NCBI GenBank assembly: GCA_964646495.1 | Contig: CAZYEO010000077.1 | Span: forward strand, 1 to 11,539 | Source: HGM05232 sp964646495 | Lineage (GTDB): Bacteria > Bacteroidota > Bacteroidia > Bacteroidales > Muribaculaceae | Length of the DNA: 11,539 nt | Direction of reading: 5' to 3' | Part shown: one piece after another, positions 1-7,022 of the stretch | Position numbering within the stretch: the stretch's first letter is position 1 | How the letters are laid out: every line of letters begins with the position of its first letter | Program-made: the position numbers and the translations under genes | The notes under the pieces: generated by a model | What the model saw: the letters and a program-made list of their open reading frames with translations, nothing else | The model's database searches: none | What the model was told of the DNA's origin: nothing

Positions 1-675
1 GTTGTGACTGGTGCAGTGTCTTGGATGGGCAGTTTTCTCGGGACTATTATTAAGCATCTCGGAGGGCGTCCTCTCATTGCATACTCAATTGATGTGGCAC
101 GCCAACTTACTTCGGATGATAATATTTGCGTTACTACCGATGATGCAGCCATTGCCTCGGTTGTCGAAGATATGGGACTTAAAGTCCCCTTTATGCGCCC
201 CGAATATCTTGCAGCAGACAATAGCGGAACCTATGAAGTGTTGCTTCATGCTATTGATTTTTATGAATCGAAAGGGCTGAAATATGATACAATCGTTTTG
301 TTGCAACCTACATCGCCGTTTCGCACTGCTGATGATGTGCGCAATTGCATAGCGATATATCGTGACGATATAGATATGGTGGTATCGGTGAAGGAGGCAA
401 GCTCAAATCCATATTACAATTGTTTTGAAACCGATGAAAACGGTTATCTCCACATCTCTAAAGGTGAGGGTGAATACACACGCCGTCAGGATGCTCCGGA
501 AGCATGGGAATTTAATGGAGCTGTATATGTAATAAATATAGATTCACTCAAAAAAATGCCATTGGGGAAATTCTCCAAACGTGTAATGATGCCAATGAGC
601 GCAGAACATTCGGTGGATCTTGATACCCCTCTTGATTGGGTCGTAGCCGAAACACTAATTTCTGGCGTAAAATAG
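1..675 (+). CDS. CMP-nonulosonate (acylneuraminate-type) cytidylyltransferase, 5' partial
   Basis: This is a nucleotidyltransferase of the NeuA/LegF/PseF group (COG1083 type). It would join a nonulosonic acid (sialic, legionaminic or pseudaminic acid) to CMP from CTP, in the cytoplasm, for surface glycan synthesis. Counting from the GTG at 4, visible family motifs are LGGRPLIAYSI (19-29), LLQPTSPFRT (99-108), RRQD (160-163), the NGAVYV strand (171-176) and the SVDLDTPLDW segment (203-212) with metal-binding aspartates. The frame is open to the window edge; LGG normally lies about residue 24-26, so the true start is probably a few codons outside. The first ~16 codons do not show the expected PAR-GGSKG-IPGKN nucleotide-binding loop, although the match resumes exactly at IKHLGG. 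This may be an assembly or contig-edge error, a recombination junction, or real decay. The family call is firm; the sugar substrate cannot be told from sequence. The next gene has its own promoter, so they are probably not one operon. Confidence 0.85.
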   Translation, partial: VVTGAVSWMGSFLGTIIKHLGGRPLIAYSIDVARQLTSDDNICVTTDDAAIASVVEDMGLKVPFMRPEYLAADNSGTYEVLLHAIDFYESKGLKYDTIVLLQPTSPFRTADDVRNCIAIYRDDIDMVVSVKEASSNPYYNCFETDENGYLHISKGEGEYTRRQDAPEAWEFNGAVYVINIDSLKKMPLGKFSKRVMMPMSAEHSVDLDTPLDWVVAETLISGVK

Positions 676-767
676 AGTTATGGCGAGCAATTTGCTACAA
701 TATGATAGAAATAAAGAGGGTGAATAGCGTATTTAATTGACAAATGTAAAGCTAATCCTTTTTTCCT

Positions 768-798
768 TTTGATTTTTATATTGTAAATCGTATCTTTG
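768..798 (+). promoter_or_regulatory. Bacteroidetes-type promoter for ansA-tadA
   Basis: TTTG at 768-771 (-33 element) and TATCTTTG at 791-798 (-7 element, perfect match to TAnnTTTG) are separated by 19 bases, the spacing established for the Bacteroides primary sigma factor. Transcription would start near 805, giving a leader of only about 10 bases before the ATG at 815. The leader is A-rich (run of A from about 800) and has no strong Shine-Dalgarno sequence, as is usual in this phylum. Confidence 0.75.
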
Positions 799-814
799 TA
801 AAAAAAAGAAAAGG

Positions 815-1879
815 ATGTCACCAAATAATCCACGCCCTAAAATATTACTTGTGTACACGGGCGGCACTATCGGAATGATAGAAAATGCAATAGATAAATC
901 GTTGCAACCCTTTGATTTCACGCATTTAATCGACAATGTACCGAAGGTGAAAATGCTGGATTATGATATTGATAACATCCAATTCAATCCCCCAATCGAT
1001 TCCGCAAATATGTCGCCCCAGCATTGGAGTGATATTGCTGCATCTATTGAGGATAATTATGATTCATTCGATGGCTTTGTGATACTTCATGGCACTGATA
1101 CCATGGCATTTACTGCATCTGCTTTGAGCTTTATGCTCGAAAATCTGCATAAACCGGTTATTATCACCGGGTCACAACTCCCTATCGGGGAAGTTCGTAC
1201 AGATGGTGAAGAAAACCTTATTACTGCCCTCCAAGTAGCCGCAGCACGCGATTCACTCGGTGAACCGATGGTGCAAGAGGTAGCCATTCTTTTTGAAAAC
1301 TATCTATGGCGAGGAAATAGAAGTACTAAGATGAGTGCCGACAATTTCAACGCGTTCAAGAGCAATAATTATCCGCCACTTGCTAAAATAGGTCTCGGCA
1401 TCCATTTCAAAGAGGATGCTCTATATCGTGTTCCATCTAAGCGTCCGCTGAAAGTGCGTTATGATATGGATCCGAATGTAATGTTTGTGAGTCTATTCCC
1501 AGGAATGACTGAAAAAACATTGAAATATATTGTAAATACTCCTGATATAAAAGGGATAGTACTCAAAACATATGGAGCCGGCAATGGACCCGAAGATAAA
1601 TGGGTAACAGATACTTTGCGTAGTGCGGTAGAACGTGGAGTAGTGATTCTAAATGTAACTCAATGTGTCAATGGAGGTGTGCACAGCACAATGTATGCCA
1701 CAGGTAATAGTCTTGCTAAAGCCGGAGTAATAAGTGGCTATGATATTACGAGTGAAGCAGCCGTGACCAAAATGATGTATCTTTTCGGAGCCGGTCTTTC
1801 ATCTCAGAATGTAAAGAAATATCTTCAATGCTCGCTTTGTGGCGAGGTAACAATCCATGAGGGGAATGGAAAGCGTTGA
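815..1879 (+). CDS. ansA: Type I L-asparaginase
   Basis: Hydrolyses L-asparagine to aspartate and ammonia. At 354 residues it is close to the E. coli cytoplasmic type I enzyme (about 338) and no signal peptide is visible. The N-terminal hallmark YTGGTIGM is at residues 14-21, with the nucleophile-type threonine expected at T18. The second hallmark HGTDTM is at 92-97 (T94, D95). GSQLPIGEVRTDG (119-131) and the RSTKMSADNFNAF segment (169-181), whose K172 fits the catalytic lysine, are also present, so the active site looks complete. NVTQCVNGG (280-288) lies where E. coli type I has the cysteine loop linked to allosteric asparagine binding; that this enzyme is allosteric is inference. The ATG at 815 sits just behind a good promoter and immediately before the first conserved strand. 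The 3' end overlaps tadA by 23 bases. Confidence 0.95.
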   Translation: MSPNNPRPKILLVYTGGTIGMIENAIDKSLQPFDFTHLIDNVPKVKMLDYDIDNIQFNPPIDSANMSPQHWSDIAASIEDNYDSFDGFVILHGTDTMAFTASALSFMLENLHKPVIITGSQLPIGEVRTDGEENLITALQVAAARDSLGEPMVQEVAILFENYLWRGNRSTKMSADNFNAFKSNNYPPLAKIGLGIHFKEDALYRVPSKRPLKVRYDMDPNVMFVSLFPGMTEKTLKYIVNTPDIKGIVLKTYGAGNGPEDKWVTDTLRSAVERGVVILNVTQCVNGGVHSTMYATGNSLAKAGVISGYDITSEAAVTKMMYLFGAGLSSQNVKKYLQCSLCGEVTIHEGNGKR

Positions 1880-2303
1880 TATTCGATTTATGAGAATGGC
1901 TCTCGACGAGGCTAAAAAGGCGGAATTGAGAGATGAAGTACCCATAGGGGCTATGATTGTGTGCAATGGTCAAGTAATAGCCCGCGCCCATAATCTCACA
2001 GAAACTCTCACAGATGTCACAGCTCATGCAGAAATGCAAGCAATCACTTCGGCAGCTGCATCGCTCGGTGGAAAATATTTGACGGAATGTACGCTATACG
2101 TCACCGTAGAGCCATGTATAATGTGTGCAGGGGCAATAGGATGGGCGCAAATTAAACGCGTAGTGTATGGTGCAGCCGATGATAAACGAGGATACCACAC
2201 ATTTTGCGATAATCCATTTCACAAAAAGACTGAAATTTCAGGGGGTATTTTAGCAGAAGAATGCAGTGAGATAATCACCACATTCTTCCGTAAAAAACGC
2301 TGA
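1857..2303 (+). CDS. tadA: tRNA-specific adenosine-34 deaminase
   Basis: Converts adenosine to inosine at the wobble position 34 of tRNA-Arg(ACG), needed to read CGN arginine codons; normally essential. The 148-residue protein is a single cytidine-deaminase-fold domain. The zinc site is clear: HAE at 57-59 (H57 zinc ligand, E59 proton shuttle) and EPCIMCAGA at 85-93 (C87, C90 ligands), preceded by the VPIGA motif (28-32) and the RAHNLTE loop (43-49). The length is a little shorter than E. coli TadA (about 167), which has a longer C-terminal tail. Two in-frame ATGs, 1857 and 1866, both lie inside the end of ansA; either overlap means translation is probably coupled to ansA. No free-standing promoter is visible in the overlap. 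Cytosine deaminase or guanine deaminase are less likely because the RVVYGA region and the C-terminal layout follow TadA. Confidence 0.93.
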   Translation: MRGMESVDIRFMRMALDEAKKAELRDEVPIGAMIVCNGQVIARAHNLTETLTDVTAHAEMQAITSAAASLGGKYLTECTLYVTVEPCIMCAGAIGWAQIKRVVYGAADDKRGYHTFCDNPFHKKTEISGGILAEECSEIITTFFRKKR

Positions 2304-2335
2304 TTTATATACCGAAATCATAAGATTACTTTTTT
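2292..2335. terminator. Bidirectional terminator-like inverted repeat between convergent genes
   Basis: TGATTT (2301-2306) and AAATCA (2315-2320) form a 6-bp inverted repeat with an 8-base loop. Six A lie upstream (2292-2297) and six T downstream (2330-2335), so the layout is A-run / stem / T-run read from either strand. The stop codons of both convergent genes are inside the two stem arms. The stem is short and AT-rich, and each T-run lies some bases away from the stem (3 on the - strand side, 9 on the + strand side), so this is a plausible but weak intrinsic terminator. Confidence 0.4.
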
Positions 2336-3442
2336 GACCGTATCACCCATTTTCACAATGTACATTGCCGGGGATGCAAGAGCAGGCGAAATCATCGGTT
2401 CTGCAACTATGCGATGGAGTAACTGTCCGTATATGCTGTATATCTCCACCATTTTGCCTTCGGTGTCACCTTGAATGAAAATATTACCATGAGATGCATA
2501 AATCGAAGTATCATCTGTTTCTACTCCCGATATGCCACCTTTTGCTTTTGTTGTATAACTATTGGGGCTCGCATCAAAGAAATAATTTGTAGGTACAATA
2601 TTGTATGTTATCGGAGTTCCGCTATTCGGGAGAAAATATCTGTCGGCAGCAGTCTTAGCTATTAATTCCTCTCCGAGATAAATTTTATAAGCCTTAGAAT
2701 CGCCGAGAGATATAATATCGTAGTCACCTTCATTTTCACCCTGCACAGTCATCGACATCGTAAACTCTTCCGATGGATATATTGAGAAAGCATTCCACGG
2801 CTCAGTAGCACTATATTTATCGACAGATGCATCAGGAACAATTATGTCAATCGTAGTGAGTCCTTGGAATACGGCAAATGCAGTAGCATTTGGAGGTGTT
2901 TCAGCGAGGGAATATATTTCGGTGAGTGCATGGCAAGCATAAAAGCCATAGGATTGCACTGTACCCAAATTTTGGGGTAGAAATAGTGTGTGAAGTGATT
3001 TACATGATTCCAACACACCACTTTCTATCACAGTTACTTTATCAGGCACAGCAAGTGCTCCAATTCCGGTTCCGGCAAGCATATAGCGTGACAATTTAGT
3101 GATATTTTTCGGAAGTGTTATATTTTTCAGTGTCTCGGTGAAATAAAATGCAAATTCTCCGATTGATGTAATATTGTCGGGAATATTAATATCAGTAATC
3201 TTTGAATTATAGAAAGCCTTGTCGCCGATCGAAGTTACTGCATAGGTTGTGCCTTGATTTTCCACTGTAGCAGGGATGTGGATAACTCCAGAATATGACG
3301 CATTTTCGAGAACATCGTAAGTGATCTGAGCTTTATTGTCAGCCATTTTATTGAAAAACAGCCCATCGGCTTTGAAATCGTAGGCATGCACTCCCATAAA
3401 GCTACATGCAGCCAATGCAATTAATGGTAATTTTAGTTTCAT
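2318..3442 (-). CDS. Secreted BspA-type leucine-rich-repeat protein with sorting-domain-like C-terminus
   Basis: A 374-residue exported protein of unknown specific role; the family includes surface adhesins and host-contact proteins. Residues 1-20 look like a signal peptide (K2-K4, hydrophobic core, VHA before Y21). LAAC at 10-13 also resembles a lipobox, so lipoprotein processing at C13 is possible, though hydrophobic residues continue after it. Residues about 65-218 hold irregular BspA-like (LRR_5) repeats, with recurring units such as VTSIGDKAF (69-77), ITSIGEFAF (91-99) and LKNITLPKNITKL (105-117). A beta-rich linker follows (about 225-296). The tail (about 303-374) has VEIYSIYGQLL and ends MYIVKMGDTVKKVIL, resembling the type IX secretion C-terminal sorting domains (TIGR04183-like) of Bacteroidetes. 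It lies 38 bases downstream of murF-alr on the same strand with no clear promoter in the gap, so it may be read from upstream transcripts. Confidence 0.85.
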   Translation of the reverse strand: MKLKLPLIALAACSFMGVHAYDFKADGLFFNKMADNKAQITYDVLENASYSGVIHIPATVENQGTTYAVTSIGDKAFYNSKITDINIPDNITSIGEFAFYFTETLKNITLPKNITKLSRYMLAGTGIGALAVPDKVTVIESGVLESCKSLHTLFLPQNLGTVQSYGFYACHALTEIYSLAETPPNATAFAVFQGLTTIDIIVPDASVDKYSATEPWNAFSIYPSEEFTMSMTVQGENEGDYDIISLGDSKAYKIYLGEELIAKTAADRYFLPNSGTPITYNIVPTNYFFDASPNSYTTKAKGGISGVETDDTSIYASHGNIFIQGDTEGKMVEIYSIYGQLLHRIVAEPMISPALASPAMYIVKMGDTVKKVIL

Positions 3443-3456
3443 AATTAGATAATTAG
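3441..3456 (-). repeat. Perfect 8-bp tandem duplication at the LRR gene start
   Basis: ATAATTAG occurs twice in direct tandem (3441-3448, 3449-3456). Read on the gene's strand this is CTAATTAT twice, the second copy running into the ATG start codon. It occupies the expected ribosome-binding region, so copy-number change by slippage would alter start-codon spacing. Two copies is the minimum for a tandem repeat; function is inference. Confidence 0.6.
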
Positions 3457-3480
3457 TTGTATTTGATGTGATATAATGAA

Positions 3481-5952
3481 TTATTCGCGATAATAAACTC
3501 GCTTCACACGAGATGATACGGATGTGAGTATCTCATAAGGGATCGTTTGCAACGTGTCAGAAAGCTGTTCGACCGGAATATGCTCACCGAATATTTCTAC
3601 CTTGTCGCCAACTTTGCATTGAGCATCAGTGACATCAATCATACAAAGATCCATGCATATATTCCCTATCGTGGGGCACAAAACTCCATTAACCCACACA
3701 TTAGCGTTGCCATTCCCAAGATGACGGTCGATTCCGTCGGCATATCCTATTGGGATTGTGGCGATTCGTGATTTGCGACTCACTAACCCTTTGCGTCCGT
3801 AACCTATTGTTATGCCCTTTTCCCATTCCTTAATGGATATTATTACGGTATGGAGTGATGAAACACTTTTAAGTCCGTCTTCAGAGCCATCGGAAGTGGT
3901 TGAAATACCGTAAAGACCGATACCGAGACGCACCATATCAAATTGATTCTCAGGGAATCGTATAATTCCGGTTGTGTTAAGTATATGGCGCATAATCTTA
4001 TACTTAAATCCACTTTGAATCAAAGTGCATGCTTCATTAAATTGTCGAAATTGTTCCATTGTGTAATCGTCCATCGTAGGCTCGTCGGCAACAGCCAGAT
4101 GAGAGAATAGCGAACATGGATATATTGCATCTTGAGATTGTAGAAGTTCAATTAATTCGGGCAATTCCTTGTATAAGAATCCGAGACGGTGCATACCCGT
4201 ATCGAGTTTTATATGCACAGGATAATGCTTTATGCCATATTTTTGAGCCTCTTTTATTATTTCCTTACAAATATCAAGGCTATATATTTCTGGTTCGAGA
4301 CGATATGAGAACATTGCATTATAATTCACCACTTTTGGATTCAATACCATGATAGGCATTGTTATTCCTGCTTTTCGCAAATCCATACCCTCATCGAGGA
4401 CTGCCACCGCGAGATATGCTGCTCCACGGTCTTGGAGAGTTTTGGCAAGTTCATACGACCCTGCGCCATATCCTGATGCTTTCACCATGCACACAATGCG
4501 TGTGTCGGGTTTCAAATGAGAACGGAAAAAATTGTAATTGTTTGTAATTGCATCAAGATTTACTTCGAGCACCGTTTCATGTTGTTTTGCTTCGAGCATG
4601 TCGAGGATAAGGTCAAAATGAGCTTCCGGAGAACCTTTGAGCAGAATCAATTCATCTGAAAATGCCGAGCTACTCACTTGTTCGATAAATTCGGCAGTAG
4701 AAGTATAGAATTGCGAGTTTACATCAAAATATTGTTTGTGAGCCATCATTTCAGCTCCTATACCAATAAATCGGGTAATATCTTTATTTCTCAACAATGT
4801 GGCAATTTTCTTATATACCGTTTTTGCATCAGATAAATCGTGCAACACATCCGATAAAATCAAAGTCATGGATCGTTGTGAGGTTTTGCGACGGCTCATA
4901 AAATCGATTGCTGGCGCGAGAGAATTGTAATCGCTTGTATAAGAGTCGGCTACCAGTAGGCAATTGTTTATACCCTCAATTACGTTTAGGCGAGTCCCGA
5001 TTTTGGTGAGTTTTGCCATTCTTGTAGAAATATCTACAGGATTAATGCGAAGAAACGACATCACAGCTATGCAATTGATTGCATTTTCAATATCACTCGG
5101 AGCAGAGAATGGAATCTGTACTTTGTGAGCCTTATTGAGATAGTGATAATGGATTGTAGAAAAGTCACCTTTGGTATCAATTTTCGATATGAAAAGCGGA
5201 CGATCTGCATCCGATTTCGACCATGCAATTTCCTGAGCCACACTGCATGTATTGTCGATAGCATTGTTTAGAATATCGTTGTCGGCATTATAAATTATAC
5301 ATTGACAATTGCGCAATAAAATAGTTTTTTCTTCACATTTTTGTGCTCTTGATATAAATCCGTCGTCATGATCAGTGCCTATATTGGTTACAATCCCTAT
5401 TGTGGGGCGTATCATGGATTCAAGAGGCGCCATTTCACCCGGAAGAGAAATTCCGGCTTCGATAATTGCGAGCGATGTATTTTGGTTAATCTCCCAAAGT
5501 GAGAGCGGAACACCGATTTGCGAGTTGTAGCTACGTGGGCTGCGTTCTATCGTATAATCCTCTTGTAGCAATAGGTTGAGCCATTCTTTGAGGGTAGTTT
5601 TCCCTTTGCTGCCAGTAATTCCTATAACCGGAATATCGAATCTATTGCGATGGTGGGCAGCGAGAAGATGTAAAGCCTTAGTAGTGTCGGTAACAATAAG
5701 GAAATTAGCGTTTTTGTATTGTGCCGGAATGCTCTCAGGATTGTCGATAACGAAATTTTTCACTCCAAGATTGCAAAGTGATGCAATAAAATTGTGTCCA
5801 TCGTTGGTGTTGGTGCGTATAGCGAAAAAAAGAGTTTTTTCAGGATCTATAAGTGATCTTGAATCGGTGAGGAGAGTATTAATGATGTCGTTGTGGTTGA
5901 TACGGGCATCTGCATTGATAATCTCTGCTATTTCGTTTATTGAATAATCCAT
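3481..5952 (-). CDS. Bifunctional MurF-like ligase / alanine racemase fusion
   Basis: An 823-residue cytoplasmic fusion typical of Bacteroidetes. The N-half (about 1-450) is a Mur ligase: P-loop GITGSKGKTT at 111-120, SYNSQIGVPL at 141-150, IIEAGISLPGE at 163-173, NIGTDH at 190-195, C-terminal ligase domain from about 315. It would add D-Ala-D-Ala to UDP-MurNAc-tripeptide using ATP. The C-half (about 460-823) is a PLP alanine racemase: MVKASGYGAG at 489-498 with PLP lysine K491, KLDTGMHRLG at 582-591, LGIGLYGIS at 676-684, catalytic tyrosine probably Y718 in IGYGRKG, and IPIGYADG at 733-740. The racemase looks complete. In the ligase, the usual DSYN motif reads DSYT (336-339), an asparagine-to-threonine change. 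Such fusions can coexist with a separate MurF, so ligase activity is less certain than racemase activity. The ATG shares one base with the upstream GSCFA stop (TAATG), indicating coupled translation. Confidence 0.95.
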   Translation of the reverse strand: MDYSINEIAEIINADARINHNDIINTLLTDSRSLIDPEKTLFFAIRTNTNDGHNFIASLCNLGVKNFVIDNPESIPAQYKNANFLIVTDTTKALHLLAAHHRNRFDIPVIGITGSKGKTTLKEWLNLLLQEDYTIERSPRSYNSQIGVPLSLWEINQNTSLAIIEAGISLPGEMAPLESMIRPTIGIVTNIGTDHDDGFISRAQKCEEKTILLRNCQCIIYNADNDILNNAIDNTCSVAQEIAWSKSDADRPLFISKIDTKGDFSTIHYHYLNKAHKVQIPFSAPSDIENAINCIAVMSFLRINPVDISTRMAKLTKIGTRLNVIEGINNCLLVADSYTSDYNSLAPAIDFMSRRKTSQRSMTLILSDVLHDLSDAKTVYKKIATLLRNKDITRFIGIGAEMMAHKQYFDVNSQFYTSTAEFIEQVSSSAFSDELILLKGSPEAHFDLILDMLEAKQHETVLEVNLDAITNNYNFFRSHLKPDTRIVCMVKASGYGAGSYELAKTLQDRGAAYLAVAVLDEGMDLRKAGITMPIMVLNPKVVNYNAMFSYRLEPEIYSLDICKEIIKEAQKYGIKHYPVHIKLDTGMHRLGFLYKELPELIELLQSQDAIYPCSLFSHLAVADEPTMDDYTMEQFRQFNEACTLIQSGFKYKIMRHILNTTGIIRFPENQFDMVRLGIGLYGISTTSDGSEDGLKSVSSLHTVIISIKEWEKGITIGYGRKGLVSRKSRIATIPIGYADGIDRHLGNGNANVWVNGVLCPTIGNICMDLCMIDVTDAQCKVGDKVEIFGEHIPVEQLSDTLQTIPYEILTSVSSRVKRVYYRE

Positions 5953-6938
5953 TATAATGACGTTGTTAAAGGATTTAATTTTGTAGTTACCAGCTTATTA
6001 AGATATGGATATGTAGCCATAAGTTCATTGCCTATTTTCAGAGTGGCAGCATTGAAAGCCATTATTGTATCTTTGTTGTCGGTGATATGTCGGTGCGATA
6101 GGCGTTGGCTTAGTTTTGAGCATTTAGCGGCTATTTCAATTGTTTCCTTGGAGAAAAATGAACCGGAAAAAAGCTCCCAAATATATTCGATTGCCACCTC
6201 ATTGGGGTGTATCATGTCAGCACTGTAAAATCTGTAATCCCTGAGGTCGTCCATCATAATTTCGTAAGCCGGGAAATATATACAATTTTCGGGATATAGG
6301 GAGGTTATTTTGTCGGCAGCCACGCGCAAAATGCTTTTACTCAATTGGCTGTGGGGTAATCCATCGGAAATATGCCTTATGGGGCTTACTGTGAATATAA
6401 ATTTAATTTCGGAGTTGAACCCGGTGATTTCAGCCACTAAGGATGATAGTATTTCTGTAACTTCATCTACTTGGAGGTCACGCACTTGGAAGCGAGATGC
6501 CGGGAGTTTGTGGCAATTGTTCACTATATTTCCATCAGCCGAATAGCATCTTGTGGTTCCGAGAGTGATTATCAGCGTTTTGGCATTTTTGAGATGATTG
6601 TGAGCTGCATGAATGCGGCTGTTCATCATATCCAGAGCCATATCTTGATTTGCCGATGAGAAACGAGAATGGTGTGCAAAGCTATGCCACAATCCGTTGT
6701 GGATGAAAAGTTCATCACGGGTGATATGGGTATTCTCGACTATCCGTAGTAGCGTAGCTCGTATGCTTGCCGGATTGAATGTAGTTCCGAAAGGATTAAT
6801 ATCAACATTGAAAAGAGCTGCGTCCAATTTAGCACCGATATTGTCGCTGAAGCATGATCCACACATCATAATTGCACCATCGTGAGATATTGCACTCTGG
6901 TGATTAAGAGTCGCTATGGGAGTACGGAACGTTTTCAC
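5952..6938 (-). CDS. GSCFA-family protein, SGNH-hydrolase-like
   Basis: A 328-residue protein of the GSCFA family (PF08885), named for the N-terminal motif, here CGSCFSDNIG at 26-35. The fold is related to SGNH/GDSL esterases: S28 fits the nucleophile, LIITLGTTRCYSA (122-134) and IFTVSPIRHISDG (181-193) fit the central blocks, and SADMIHPNEVA (239-249) gives the D241-x-x-H244 pair expected of the catalytic dyad. Substrate is unknown; an ester or acetyl group on an envelope polymer is a guess based on fold and on the murF-alr neighbour. No signal peptide is visible, so it is probably cytoplasmic. The start is GTG (6936-6938, complement), preceded by a -7 promoter element; no in-frame ATG lies close upstream. 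The stop overlaps the murF-alr ATG by one base, so the two genes form a tight operon. Confidence 0.9.
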   Translation of the reverse strand: MKTFRTPIATLNHQSAISHDGAIMMCGSCFSDNIGAKLDAALFNVDINPFGTTFNPASIRATLLRIVENTHITRDELFIHNGLWHSFAHHSRFSSANQDMALDMMNSRIHAAHNHLKNAKTLIITLGTTRCYSADGNIVNNCHKLPASRFQVRDLQVDEVTEILSSLVAEITGFNSEIKFIFTVSPIRHISDGLPHSQLSKSILRVAADKITSLYPENCIYFPAYEIMMDDLRDYRFYSADMIHPNEVAIEYIWELFSGSFFSKETIEIAAKCSKLSQRLSHRHITDNKDTIMAFNAATLKIGNELMATYPYLNKLVTTKLNPLTTSL

Positions 6939-6963
6939 AATATATCTTAAATGTATTAATTGG

Positions 6964-6971
6964 CAAAGTTA
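6964..6971 (-). promoter_or_regulatory. Bacteroidetes -7 element upstream of GSCFA-murF-alr
   Basis: On the - strand the bases read TAACTTTG, a perfect TAnnTTTG -7 element, placing the transcript start about 15-20 bases before the GTG start. No good TTTG is seen 19-21 bases further upstream, so the -33 half is weak and read-through from the terminase gene may contribute. Confidence 0.5.
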
Positions 6972-7022
6972 ATAAGAAAATAGGTGAAAGTGTGCCATAA
7001 TAAGCCAATATTGTTGAAATAT

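Noticed and set aside
680..727. A 15-codon open frame after the cytidylyltransferase that could be a tiny gene or leader peptide
   Set aside because: No ribosome site, no attenuator structure and it ends before the ansA promoter; nothing supports expression.
1746..2039. 97-codon open frame on the - strand across the ansA/tadA junction
   Set aside because: Both covered genes are well supported on the + strand, and the translation shows no family features.
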